From positions 434,001 to 498,000 of the forward strand of contig CP091718.1 in assembly GCA_022009675.1 (NCBI GenBank): a DNA stretch of 64,000 nucleotides. Reading direction: 5' to 3'. Origin of the DNA: Oscillospiraceae bacterium (GTDB lineage: Bacteria > Bacillota > Clostridia > Oscillospirales > CAG-272). Within the stretch, counting starts at the first letter, position 1, and each line of letters starts with the position of its first letter. A program made the position numbers and the translations under genes. Of the stretch, positions 18,881-27,594 are shown piece after piece. Below the pieces are notes generated by a model. It had not been told where the DNA came from, ran no database searches, and saw nothing but the letters and a program-made list of their open reading frames with translations.

Positions 18881-19056
18881 GTCCCCTCGCTTCCCTGCGC
18901 ATCCGGTCAGACTGTGTCACAATCCGGCAGAGGCGGACATACCATGGGAACGGGAGCCGTCCAGGACGGACTACCCGCACGGTGTGTCCGTCCACGGTCG
19001 CATCCTGCGCCGGGGGCGCGGCGCACCGACACCAACCGGAGGAGGAATGAGTTTCC

Positions 19057-19912
19057 ATGCCCAGCTTTACCAACCAGGCGACGCTGTCCTATCGCGGCAA
19101 CGTCACCATTTCGAATATTGTCACGGGTGAGCTGGTCGCCGTGCTGTCCGCGACCAAGACAGCCCTGTCGGAGCGGTACGGCGCCGACGACATCCTGACC
19201 TATGTCATCAGCATTGTCAACAGCGGACCGGCGCCCCTAGACGGGGTTGACCATGACCGATGGCCTCGGCGCATACACCTACGGCACCGGCACGCTGACC
19301 CCGCTGACCTATGTGGACGGATCCCTGCGGTACTTTGTGAACGGCGTACTGCAGGCAACGCCCACTCCGACCGCCGACGCCCCGCTGACCGTTCCCGGGA
19401 TTGCGGTTCCCGCCGGAGGCAACGCTCTGCTGATCTACGAGACGCGCGTCAACTCCTTTGCCCCGCTGGATACCGAATCAACCGTGACCAACACCGCGAC
19501 GCTTTCCGGCGCCGGACTTACCACGCCGGTTCAGGCAGCCAGCACAGTCAACGCCCGCGCCGCCGCCTACCTGACCATCGGCAAGGCAGTCAGCCCTGCC
19601 ACGGTAGCGGAGAACGGCACGCTGACCTATACCTTCACCATCCAGAACTACGGCAACACTGCGGCGGCGGAAACGGACAATGTCACGGTTTCGGACACCT
19701 TCTCGCCCATCCTGAAAGCCATATCCGTCACCTACAACGGCGTGGCGTGGACAGAAGGAACGCAGTACACCTACAACGCCGCGACCGGCGCGTTCGCTAC
19801 GACTGCCGGACAGATCACGGTACCCGCCGCTTCGCTGACGCGCGATGCCGCTACCGGCGCCGTCGTTGTCACCCCCGGCATCAGTACACTGACCGTGACC
19901 GGAACAGTCTGA
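19057..19912 (+). CDS. DUF11-domain protein (one frameshift)
   Basis: About 285 residues after joining two frames near 19236-19242 (C-run gcgcccc). Two DUF11-type repeats are visible: one around YVISIVNSGPAPLDG and a second around LTIGKAVSPATVAENG then YTFTIQNYGNTAAAETDNVT. The composition (Thr, Ala, Val, Gly) is typical of surface or appendage beta-sandwich proteins. There is no signal peptide or membrane anchor, so export would need another route; some clostridial DUF11 proteins have the same form. Start ATG at 19057 is preceded by GGAGGAATGAG. Confidence 0.7.
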
Positions 19913-19936
19913 GCACGTCACCCATACCGAATGAAA

Positions 19937-19973
19937 GGTGCTGTCAAAAAGCCCAATGCTTTTTGACAGCACC
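19937..19973 (+). terminator. Long-stem hairpin after the DUF11 gene
   Basis: Perfect 16-bp stem (GGTGCTGTCAAAAAGC with its complement) around a 5-base loop, 24 bp beyond the stop. T-runs lie within the stem rather than after it. Confidence 0.6.
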
Positions 19974-20081
19974 CCCAAATGCCGGTCGGTTTTGCCCATG
20001 ACTTTAGTTTCCTGATTTTCTTGGCGGCAAGACGTCGGTTTTCAGCCGCCGAGACCAATGTCACAATGTCACAAGGTCATC

Positions 20082-20124
20082 GGGGCGTTAAAAAACTCAA
20101 ACTGAGTTTTTTAACGCCCCTTTT
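20082..20124 (+). terminator. Intrinsic terminator
   Basis: 18-bp perfect stem (GGGGCGTTAAAAAACTCA and complement, 3-base loop) followed by TTTT. The A-run on the other side would let it work in both directions. Confidence 0.75.
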
Positions 20125-20199
20125 CCCTGCGTCCGAAAAAGCGGCATAGGGTGTGATTCAGAAAAACGCAAGACTGCGTGTTTTTTTGTGCACATCATA

Positions 20200-20228
20200 T
20201 TGACAATCACGTGATTGTATGATATACT
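20200..20228 (+). promoter_or_regulatory. Promoter with a 16-bp palindromic operator in its spacer
   Basis: TTGACA at 20200-20205 and TATACT at 20223-20228, spacer 17 bp. The spacer and the end of the -35 box form the perfect palindrome ACAATCACGTGATTGT (20203-20218), placed where a bound repressor would block polymerase. No regulator gene is adjacent. Confidence 0.78.
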
Positions 20229-20289
20229 ATATGTGATCGTGAGCCCCTACCGCCGCAACAGTCTTGTCAGAAAGAGAGAGGAGGCACTC

Positions 20290-21630
20290 ATGTCCCGGTT
20301 TATCAGAAAGCACCCCTATCAGAAGGTTCCTGCAATCCCGCCATTCCTGCGCAATCACCTCTGGCAACCGCTCAAGGCATTGCTTGCCTCCTTAGAGCTG
20401 TGGCTTCTGATCCCCATTACGCTGCACAGCCCGGACGGTGTCCGCTCCGTGTTCACAGTGGCGTACGGCACCTGGGCAGACGGAATGATCCTTGCCGTCC
20501 AGCTGATTTTTTTCTGTATATCCTGACTCACTTTTTTGATTCGGTTGACGACATCACCTTCGTGGACTACTGCAAGTCGCCGGTTCCCCTCCTGCGGCGC
20601 TACTCGTGGTGGCTGTCGGTGGGACTGTGCACGGTCGGATGCGCCCCGTCGCTGGCGGTGGGGATCAATCTGGTTCTGCGGAACACGGCGGCGGCGAAGG
20701 CAGCGGCACCGCTCTACACGCTGTTTGTATACCTGCTTGCCGGGCTGGTTGTATGCGGCATCCGGCTGTTCCAGATATGGCTGCTGAATCGGAAGTGGAG
20801 CCGTCAGCGGCTGGCGGAGGACGGCTCCACCTATTGGCCGAGACTGCAAACCCGCATCTTTCAGGCAGTCGTCCTGCCTCTTTCGCTGTTCCTGTTCGTG
20901 CGGCTGCTTCTGAAGACAGGCTACCTGTACATTATCCCGAATCTCATCTGGGCAGTGCTCGTGCTGGTCAGGCGGGAGCGTGCCGCACTGCCGATCCTGC
21001 TGGCGGCAGTCAGCTTGTGCCTGCTGATTGTAGGCATACGTCTGCTCTGTGCGTGGCGCAAGCGGAAACAGCTCCTCGATCAGTTGGAAGAGCTGGCACA
21101 CAGCGGACTTCTGAGCTATCGCCTCGTGGGGCACCCCTTCCTGTCGCTTTTGTCGCAACGGTTCCTGTTCGGACTGTTCGTCGTAGACACACGCGGAAAC
21201 CGCTGGCGCGTCGGCATTGCCTCCTGCCGGCACAGGTCGCGGTCGGCGGTCGCCTGTGAGGGGCATCTGCTCCGGTTCCGACACACGTTCCGGTTCCGGA
21301 TGGCGCCCATCGTGAACGCCTACGGAGCCTATATGCATCAGGGCGAGCAGATGGGCGTCCGGTACACCAACTACCCCGTGCTTTTTTCCTGTCGGCGCTT
21401 TCCCGGATGACCTGCCCGCTCCAGCCAAACAGCGCCGGGGCACCGGCAGACGGCAGTATGAGCCGACCGAATCCGAAATCATGCTGCTGTCACCGCCGCC
21501 CGCACAGCTATATGTCAGGGCGCCGCAAGGCTTGGCGGAGCTGGACAACGGCAGCGAAGTATTCGGCTACCAGGTCTGGAGCGGCGGTGCATTCTTCCGC
21601 TTTCTGGAGCGTATGTACACCGGGGACTGA
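20290..21630 (+). CDS. Uncharacterised multi-pass membrane protein (two frameshifts)
   Basis: I do not recognise the family. About 446 residues after repairing shifts in the T7 run at 20507-20513 and the T6 run at 21382-21387. N-terminal half: an aromatic cytoplasmic start (SRFIRKHPYQKVPAIPPFLR) and about six hydrophobic segments, including LSVGLCTVGCAPSLAVGINL and TLFVYLLAGLVVCGIRLFQI. C-terminal half: soluble, with QLLDQLEELAHSGLLSYRLV and an end domain ESEIMLLSPPPAQLYV ... FFRFLERMYTGD. The GAGAGAGGAGG upstream of ATG 20290 supports the start. It is monocistronic, under the operator-bearing promoter and with a terminator behind it. Confidence 0.6.
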
Positions 21631-21682
21631 CAGGATTGCCGACCGGATAAGCCTGTCGGTGAGATTCGGCGAAATAAGGAAA

Positions 21683-21736
21683 ACCTCCGGCAAAGACCAT
21701 CCCGGCGTGTGATCGGGGCGGTCTTTTCCGGAGGTG
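21683..21736. terminator. Bidirectional terminator between converging genes
   Basis: Long interrupted stem: ACCTCCGG...AGACC on one side and GGTCT...CCGGAGGT on the other, with an inner CCCG/CGGG. It separates the convergent membrane protein (+) and radical SAM gene (-). Confidence 0.7.
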
Positions 21737-21739
21737 TCT

Positions 21740-22441
21740 TTACTGCGGGTCAGTGGGCGGGGCGGACGGGCGGTATGTAAAGCAGTCCAGCAACCGCACC
21801 CCCATGCGGCGCAGGGCAAGGCAGGACACCCGCCTGTCCTCCTCGCTGTTGAAGCCGGGGATGAGCGGCACCCGCACCGTGACGCGGTCGGCACCGACCA
21901 GCGAAAGCAGCAGAGCCAGATTCTCCCGCACCGGCATCATGACCTGCCCGGTATAGGCACGGTACACCGCCGGGTTCATGTCCTTGATATCCACGAAAAA
22001 ATGGTCGATACAGCACGCCGCAATCCGGACTTGCTCCGCCGGGACATGCAGACTGGTTTCGGCATACAGCCGCCATCCGGCGGGGCAGACCGCCCGGAAG
22101 GCGGCGATAAAGTCCGCGTGGCAAAGCGGCTCGCCGCCCCCGAAGGTCACGCCGCCGCCCGTTGCCAGATAGTAAAGATCGTCCTGCCGGACAAGTCCGC
22201 ACAATTCGTCCGGCGTCACCCAACTGACGCCGGCTTTGTCCGCCGGACGCATAGCCTTCGGATTGAGGCACATCCGGCACTGCAGGGGGCACCCCTGCGC
22301 CCCGACCAGTGCCGTCACACCTGCGCCGTCGGTCGCCATGCGCAGGCGGCTGATGAACGCCAGCGGAAAAGCAGCCTCTTGCAAAGCCTCCCGGGAGCCA
22401 GTCATCTCATCTACCGTCTTTCCCGACAGGGAATTCTTCAT
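21740..22441 (-). CDS. Radical SAM activating-enzyme-like protein
   Basis: 233 residues. The 4Fe-4S/SAM motif is C51-x3-C55-x2-C58 in GCPLQCRMC, followed by CLNP, and the SAM-binding glycine motif is TFGGGEP at ~98-104. The overall layout (FFVDIKDMNPAVYRAYTG, VRVPLIPGFN) matches glycyl-radical-enzyme activases of the PFL-AE/NrdG class without extra ferredoxin clusters. No glycyl radical enzyme is encoded nearby. Start ATG 22441 has GGGGGAG at good spacing and overlaps the preceding gene by 35 bases, so the two are translated together. Confidence 0.8.
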   Translation of the reverse strand: MKNSLSGKTVDEMTGSREALQEAAFPLAFISRLRMATDGAGVTALVGAQGCPLQCRMCLNPKAMRPADKAGVSWVTPDELCGLVRQDDLYYLATGGGVTFGGGEPLCHADFIAAFRAVCPAGWRLYAETSLHVPAEQVRIAACCIDHFFVDIKDMNPAVYRAYTGQVMMPVRENLALLLSLVGADRVTVRVPLIPGFNSEEDRRVSCLALRRMGVRLLDCFTYRPSAPPTDPQ

Positions 22442-22916
22442 CCGGCATCTCCCCCGGCAACGGCGCCACTATCAGCAGCCCTGTAGTTTCGTCGGTGTAC
22501 ACACCGCCGACGGTAGCTTCCTCCGTCTCGGATTCCGACTCGGGCAGGGGCATTCCGCCCATGATATCCTCCCCGACCACCTTCCCGGTCGGCGCGCTGC
22601 CTATCCCGGACTGCGCGGCGGAAGCCGGTTCCTCCATCATGCCCTGCCGCTCGAACAGATCGGTGGACGCGCATCCCGAAACCGACAGCGTCATGGCGGC
22701 GGCGACACCCACCACAGCGACCGCCTCCCCGAGCGCCTGCCTGCGCTCCAGCGCCTTCTCCAGCGCGACGACCTCCGCCTCGCACTTCGGGCAGGTACCG
22801 CGGCAGTTGCCCTTATGGGCGCACGACTCCACCGTCCATGCGATCCCGTTCTGCCGGGCAATTTCCGCACGTATCTCTTTGAGGATACGGCATTTTTCTT
22901 TCCCGTAGTACTTCAT
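22407..22916 (-). CDS. Cys-cluster protein with internal membrane segment, partner of the radical SAM gene
   Basis: 169 residues. Cytoplasmic N-domain: helical MKYYGKEKCRILKEIRAEIA, then a cysteine cluster C32-x5-C38-x3-C42-x2-C45 (CAHKGNCRGTCPKC) that could bind Fe-S or zinc. A hydrophobic stretch follows (about 64-80) ending in SVSGCAS, which resembles a lipobox but is too far from the N-terminus for a normal signal peptide. The C-terminal ~85 residues are acidic and Pro/Gly rich, probably outside. I recall similar small proteins in gut anaerobes but no assigned function. Overlap with the radical SAM gene suggests they act together. Confidence 0.65.
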   Translation of the reverse strand: MKYYGKEKCRILKEIRAEIARQNGIAWTVESCAHKGNCRGTCPKCEAEVVALEKALERRQALGEAVAVVGVAAAMTLSVSGCASTDLFERQGMMEEPASAAQSGIGSAPTGKVVGEDIMGGMPLPESESETEEATVGGVYTDETTGLLIVAPLPGEMPDEEFPVGKDGR

Positions 22917-22984
22917 ACCGATCAGAGGCTCCTTTCCCGGAAAATCCGTAAAAAACGGAAAAATTTATGCGGTCGGATGTGCCC

Positions 22985-23164
22985 TCAATACAGATCCGCC
23001 TCCGCATAGGCAGGCGCCGTCTCCTCCTGCCGCGTCTCTTCCTGCGGGTAGTCCGACGCTTCCGTATTCAGCACCTTCGGCACAAATACGGCGATGCCCA
23101 CAAAAAGACTCACCAGTGCCACACCAACGGTCAGTTCCTTGTTTTTCCGTACCTTCTTTTCCAT
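22985..23164 (-). CDS. Small single-pass membrane protein
   Basis: 59 residues: a basic N-terminus (MEKKVRKNKELT), one membrane helix (VGVALVSLFVGIAVFVPKVL) and an acidic tail (PQEETRQEETAPAYAEADLY). AAAGGA lies ~10 bases before ATG 23164. It is 68 bp upstream of the Cys-cluster gene on the same strand and probably co-transcribed. No family recognised. Confidence 0.6.
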   Translation of the reverse strand: MEKKVRKNKELTVGVALVSLFVGIAVFVPKVLNTEASDYPQEETRQEETAPAYAEADLY

Positions 23165-23351
23165 ACCGTTTCCGTCCTTTCGCGTCAGCCTTTCGGCAGT
23201 ATCACAGGTCCCTTCACTTATATAGACGGTTTTTGATAGTATTTTGTCGCGCCTGAATTCGGTTTTTTCGGAATTTTTCGGAAATTTACATCCTGTTCAC
23301 ATTTGGTAGCTGTTGCAGGGGGAAGTTCTTACGACTTTCCCTTCTGCTTTT

Positions 23352-23800
23352 TCATGCCCTTTTTTTCAGATCCTTCAGTTCGGCAAGGAAGGAATCCACG
23401 TCCTTGAACTCCCCGGTAGACCGACGCAAAGCGCACGTAGGCAACCTCATCCGCCGCCCGGAGCTTTTTCCATCGCGATCCTGCCGATTTCCTCTGTCGT
23501 GATCTCCTCCCGCAGGGAGTTGTACAGCTCGGTCTCGATCTCCTTGGCAATCTGCTCGGCGTCCACGGGACGCTTCTGAGTCGCCTTGAGCAGTCCGCCC
23601 AACAGCTTGGAGCGATCGAACAGCTCCTTGGAGCCGTCCTTTTTGATGACGACAATGCGCAGAGCTTCCGTGACCTCAAACGTAGTAAAGCGGTGTGCGC
23701 AGGACAGGCACTCACGCCGCCGCCGGATGCTGCTCCCTTCATCCACCGGACGGGAATCAACCACTCTGCTTTCCGGGTACCCGCAGACAGGACATTTCAT
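23352..23800 (-). CDS. nrdR: Transcriptional repressor NrdR (two frameshifts)
   Basis: NrdR represses ribonucleotide reductase genes by binding NrdR boxes according to ATP/dATP. The N-terminal zinc ribbon is complete (MKCPVCGYPESRVVDSR ... ECLSCAHRFTTFE) and the ATP-cone follows (VVIKKDGSKELFDRSKL). The C-terminus is split by shifts near 23466 and 23417; repaired, it reads RAADEVAYVRFASVYREF and ends after LKDLKKRA, giving the usual ~148 residues. It has its own promoter at 23.83 kb. The broken reading is very likely a sequence error. Confidence 0.92.
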
Positions 23801-23827
23801 ATAATCACACCGCCTTTCTCTGCTCTC

Positions 23828-23856
23828 ATTGTATCATAACCTGCGCGTTTTGTAAA
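23828..23856 (-). promoter_or_regulatory. nrdR promoter
   Basis: Minus strand TTTACA (23856-23851) and TACAAT (23833-23828), spacer 17 bp, 28 bp before the start codon. Confidence 0.75.
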
Positions 23857-23979
23857 GGGCTTTTCCGGATTTTTCGCGCAATCCCGCATAAGGCGTCCGC
23901 AACAGGTCGCACGGTACCGCCGGCGTTTTCATACGGGCACCTCAGCTAATCAGCGTGCGGCGAAAGGGGTGCCCTTAAC

Positions 23980-24013
23980 AAAAAACATCGCAGAGAGAGC
24001 GTTCTCTGCGATG
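23980..24013 (-). terminator. Terminator of the ASRT-family gene
   Basis: 11-bp perfect stem CATCGCAGAGA (6-base loop) followed on the minus strand by six T, ~50 bp beyond the stop at 24062. Confidence 0.88.
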
Positions 24014-24061
24014 CTTTCCCTGACGGGCGGCGGGAAGGATGCCGCCGCTCCTTCATGCCGG

Positions 24062-24433
24062 TCAATATGCGATGGTGGTCATGAGGGCGTACTCAGGCTG
24101 GGAGACATCCAGGCGGGAGCACTGTACCACGATGGGGCGGTCGCTCTGAACCAGAATGGCATAGGGCTTGTTGCGGGGAATACGTTTCCCCTCATCGTTG
24201 ACCATCCGATCCAAACGGATGTGATTGGTTCTCCGATCCTCGCACACTGCGTGCAGACCGGTGAGCGGCTCACAGTCCTCAAAGAACAGCGTCAGATCAA
24301 TGTGCGCTGTCGCGCCGGACAGGTTGAGCACGCACACCGCCTCGTGGGAAACGAATTCCCCCTTGACCGTGTCGCTCATGTAACCGTCGGCAATCATCCA
24401 TGTGGTTTTTCCCAGTACGGGTTGGGCAGTCAT
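24062..24433 (-). CDS. Sensory rhodopsin transducer (ASRT) family protein
   Basis: 123 residues that match the ASRT family (PF07100) along their length: TTWMIADGYMSD near the start, SHEAVCVLNLSG, DLTLFFEDCEPL, the RRTNHIRLD block, PYAILVQSDRPIVVQCSRLD, and the end ALMTTIAY. The archetype binds Anabaena sensory rhodopsin; most homologues are in bacteria without rhodopsin and are thought to be small beta-sandwich, probably carbohydrate-binding, proteins. No rhodopsin gene is seen here. It is monocistronic, with its own promoter and terminator. Confidence 0.88.
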   Translation of the reverse strand: MTAQPVLGKTTWMIADGYMSDTVKGEFVSHEAVCVLNLSGATAHIDLTLFFEDCEPLTGLHAVCEDRRTNHIRLDRMVNDEGKRIPRNKPYAILVQSDRPIVVQCSRLDVSQPEYALMTTIAY

Positions 24434-24474
24434 AGCGGATACTTCCTTTCATCAACAGCTTTCGGGATACGGGA

Positions 24475-24503
24475 AGTATACCATAAATCGGGCAGGAAGT
24501 CAA
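24475..24503 (-). promoter_or_regulatory. Promoter of the ASRT-family gene
   Basis: Minus strand TTGACT (24503-24498) and TATACT (24480-24475), spacer 17 bp. Confidence 0.78.
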
Positions 24504-24618
24504 GAGGCGGGAGTCCGGGCGATATCGGTTTGGCGGGCGATCCGGCAACGCCGTGGGCAGATTCAGCCGCGCAACTGCCAAAGAAGTCGCAACCGCCACG
24601 CTTTTTTTCTCAAAACAC

Positions 24619-24647
24619 TTGACAAACCACTCCGAATCGGGTATAAT
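24619..24647 (+). promoter_or_regulatory. Promoter of yceD-rpmF
   Basis: TTGACA at 24619-24624 and TATAAT at 24642-24647, spacer 17 bp, 48 bp before the yceD start. Confidence 0.88.
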
Positions 24648-24694
24648 TGTCGTTGTCGCATTTTGTGAACTGTTCGGCGAGAGGAGAACCCGGC

Positions 24695-25226
24695 TTGAAT
24701 CTGGATCTCAGACCCCTGCTGAAAGGGGGAAACCGCCCGGATGGGCGTGGATATTTTTATTGAGCCGGAGGCTCCGGCAGGCGTTGAACTGACGGATCGC
24801 GCCCATCTGGTCGGGGAAGTGACCAACCGGGGCGGCTATATGCGCTTGGCGGCAACCGCAACGGTGCCCTATCGCGGCGCCTGCGCCCGGTGCCTGGATC
24901 CCGTGAGCGGCGTGTTCTCCATTCCGTTTGAACGCACCGTCGTGACAGAGGGAACGCTCACCGAGGAACAGCTGGAGGAGGACGTGGACGAGTATCTCGT
25001 GCTGGACGACGGGATGCTGGACGCGGACGATGCCGTGCGCGAGGCACTGATCCTCTCCTTTCCGATGCGTCTGCTGTGCAGTGAGGATTGCCCCGGACTG
25101 TGTCCGGTGTGCGGAAAACCGTTGCGCGAGGGCGCCTGCGGTTGCGTGACACGCGAGGTTGACCCGCGCTGGGCACCGCTTGCCGCGCTTCGCTTTGATG
25201 ATGAGGAAGAAGCGGAGAACAACTGA
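24695..25226 (+). CDS. yceD: YceD family (DUF177) protein, TTG start, one frameshift
   Basis: Small protein almost always encoded with ribosomal protein L32; homologues influence 23S rRNA levels. The true N-terminus is a TTG at 24695 with GAGGAGA upstream, giving LNLDLRPLLKGG, the YceD signature. One extra base near 24733-24741 moves the rest into the frame starting at ~24741, which carries the YceD core (YRGACARCLDPV, FERTVV) and the cysteine cluster CSEDCPGLCPVCGKPL. Joined length is ~176 aa. rpmF follows 133 bp later. Confidence 0.88.
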
Positions 25227-25359
25227 TGCAACCGGTTGCCGTTGCTTTCCGGATTTGTTTTTCTTTTGAATGATACCCGCAAGGGGACTCAGATAGACAT
25301 AGGGGCATGGCGGGAGCACCCGCGCGTGTACCCGTATTGCCCAAAGAGGAGGTGTCAAA

Positions 25360-25554
25360 ATGGCAGTACCAAAGTGTAAAGTTTCCAAGGCTCGCAGAGA
25401 TTCGAGACGCTCCAACAATACTAAGCTGACGGCAGTCGGTCTGGTGAAGTGCTCCAACCCGGAGTGCAGCGAGATGGTCAAGCCCCATCACGTCTGCAAG
25501 AAGTGCGGTTTCTACGACGGCAAGCAGGTTCTGAATGTCAAGAAGGACGCCTGA
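25360..25554 (+). CDS. rpmF: 50S ribosomal protein L32
   Basis: 64 residues beginning MAVPKCKVSKARRDSRRSN, the L32 hallmark. The zinc-binding form is present: C31, C36, C46 and C49 (CSNPEC ... CKKC). RBS AAGAGGAGG is upstream. Followed by a strong terminator. Product works in the 50S subunit near the peptidyl transferase region. Confidence 0.97.
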   Translation: MAVPKCKVSKARRDSRRSNNTKLTAVGLVKCSNPECSEMVKPHHVCKKCGFYDGKQVLNVKKDA

Positions 25555-25591
25555 CGGTCGGCGCTGTGTCGCCCCGGAGACTCTGAAACGG

Positions 25592-25635
25592 AAAAGACAC
25601 CCTCTGTCCCAAACGGGAGAGGGTGTCTTTTTTTG
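25592..25635 (+). terminator. rpmF terminator
   Basis: Stem AAAAGACACCCTCT / AGAGGGTGTCTTTT with T7 downstream, 38 bp after the stop; the paired A-run makes it usable for the convergent gene as well. Confidence 0.92.
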
Positions 25636-25676
25636 TCGGGTGCGCCGCTTCGGCGGCACTGTCCCGATTTTTCCGA

Positions 25677-26469
25677 TCAAGGCGTCCGGTCGCTCTTGCG
25701 CCGGAAACAGCGGTCGCGGAGATGTGACCGGCGGAACACGCGCCGCGGTTGGGCTTGTCCCGCATCCTCGGCACACGCCTGCGCGTGGCGCTTGCCGATC
25801 CGGTTGTACAGGCACAGTCCTGCCAGACTGATGGCGGCCGTCACAAGGAAAACAGCCACTGCCCAAAGGTATTTCTTTTCCCCGACGGCATTTCCGCCGA
25901 CCGTGGACGTAATGACGGACGGGAACCGTGCCACTGTCGTCAGGGCAAGGTAGGAGGGGATGCTCATGTCCGTCAGCCCGATGCCGTAGGTCAGCAGATC
26001 CTTGGGCGTGCCGGGGAGCAGGAACAGCACCAGCGTCAGGAGATTCCGCTTTTTCGGATTGCGCAGAATCGGCAGAGCGTCGATCTTCTCCTTGGGGGTA
26101 GAAGGCGTACACGAACCGACCGCCGAACCGCCGCACCAGCAGAAGCACCAGCACACTGCCCAGCGTGGTTCCGGCAAGGCAGAGCAACGCGCCGCCCCAC
26201 GCACCGAACACGTACCCGGCGGATATTTCCACCAACTCGCCGGGGATCAGCGCCACCACGACCTGCACCGCGGAGATCAGAATCATGCACAGCGCGCCCA
26301 GCACATAGTGGTCGCCGATAATCTCCCGCACCTTGGTGGGATCATCCATGTAGCGCCACATCAGCCATATGCCCAGTACCGTCAGTCCGGTAAATACAAC
26401 CGATGCAATGGACAACACCACGGATGCCCGGACACGGCTGACCGGCTTCTGCCCGTTCGCCTGCTTCAC
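25677..26469 (-). CDS. TVP38/TMEM64 (VTT domain) membrane protein (one frameshift)
   Basis: About 264 residues with ~5-6 membrane segments. VTT-domain signatures are VVALIPGELVEISAGYVFG, TTLGSVLVLLLVRRFG and, after the shift at ~26093-26098 (G-run), LLPGTPKDLLTYGIGLT. Members are DedA-superfamily membrane proteins linked to lipid or ion handling, with no firm substrate. It lies 37 bp downstream of the histidine kinase on the same strand, so it is probably co-expressed with, and perhaps controlled or sensed by, that two-component system. Confidence 0.83.
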
Positions 26470-26505
26470 CCAATCTGCTCCTTTCCTTGCTTTGCCGAAG
26501 AGTCG

Positions 26506-27594
26506 CTACGCGGTCATGGGCAGGCGCACCGTAAAGGTACTGCCCTGACCGGGACTGCTTTCGACCTGTATCCGTCCGCCGCAAAGAACCAGAATCCGTC
26601 CGACGATTGTCAGTCCGATCCCGTTCCCGGCGGAACTGTGGGAGGTATCCCCCTGATAGAACTTCTCAAAAATACGTGTGATTACCGCATCGCTCATGCC
26701 GCATCCGGTATCCCGGATTCTGACGACCGCCTCGTTTTTCTCCTGTCGCAGGGTGCAGAATACCGTTCCGCCGTCCGGCGTGAACTTGAAGGCGTTGCCG
26801 AACAGGTTGAGCCACACCTGCAGCAGCATATCCTCGTTGAACTCGTACATGACCTCATCCAGATCAATATCCAGCTCGATATTCCGGGACGACCACTGCT
26901 TTTTCCAGCGTCAGAATGGCGTGGCGAAGCTGCTCGTCCAGGTAGAAGCGCGTGCGGTCTGTCACGATCTTCTGGTTCTCCAGTTTGGAAAGAAGCAGGA
27001 TATTGGTCGCCATATTGGCAAGGCGGTCAGACTCGGCGGCGATGATGTTCACGTACTTGTCGTGCTGCTCCGCAGTCAGATTGCCCTCCTGAAGCAACCG
27101 GGCAAAGCCACGGATGGACACGATGGGCGTCTTGAACTCGTGGGAAAAAAATTATTGATAAAATCGTTCCGGAAAATCTCGGTGCTGTTCAACTCGCTCG
27201 CCATGTGGTTGAAGCTGCGCTGGAGTGCGCCCAGATCCGATCCCGGGTCTGCCGTTTCCGCCAGCCGGACCTTGAAATCCCCCTGCGCGATTTTCTCCGT
27301 CGCGCGGATGAGCTGTTCAAAGGGGCGGTATATCTTTTTGGACAGGATAACAGACAGAAGGCATCCTGCCAGAAGACAAAACGCAAGACTCAGCGCGACG
27401 GCAAGGATCGGTGCGTACATCTCGCTCGGCAGGATCGGATAGAGCAGCCAGCACAGCAGAATCGTGAGCAGCGATGCCGCAACCATAATGGAGGAAAGAA
27501 GCAGGATAATCCGGTTGCTGAAGGAGCGGACGTAGCGGTAGCGGCGCGGCTGAGCCGGTGCCACGGCAGACTTCCGGCACCCCCGGCGACTCAT
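26506..27594 (-). CDS. HAMP-containing sensor histidine kinase (two frameshifts)
   Basis: About 362 residues when joined. Two membrane helices (about IILLLSSIMVAASLLTILLC and YAPILAVALSLAFCLLAGCL) lie close together, so the sensor loop is very short. A HAMP domain follows (YRPFEQLIRATEKIAQGDF), then the phosphoacceptor H-box FINNFSHEFKTPI reconstructed across an A7 run at 27147-27153, DHP helix (SDRLANMATNILLLSKLENQ), a second shift at ~26884-26892, and the catalytic domain with N-box NLFGNAFKFT, DTGCGM and NGIGLTIVGRI. The start ATG overlaps the regulator stop by 4 bp. Confidence 0.87.
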
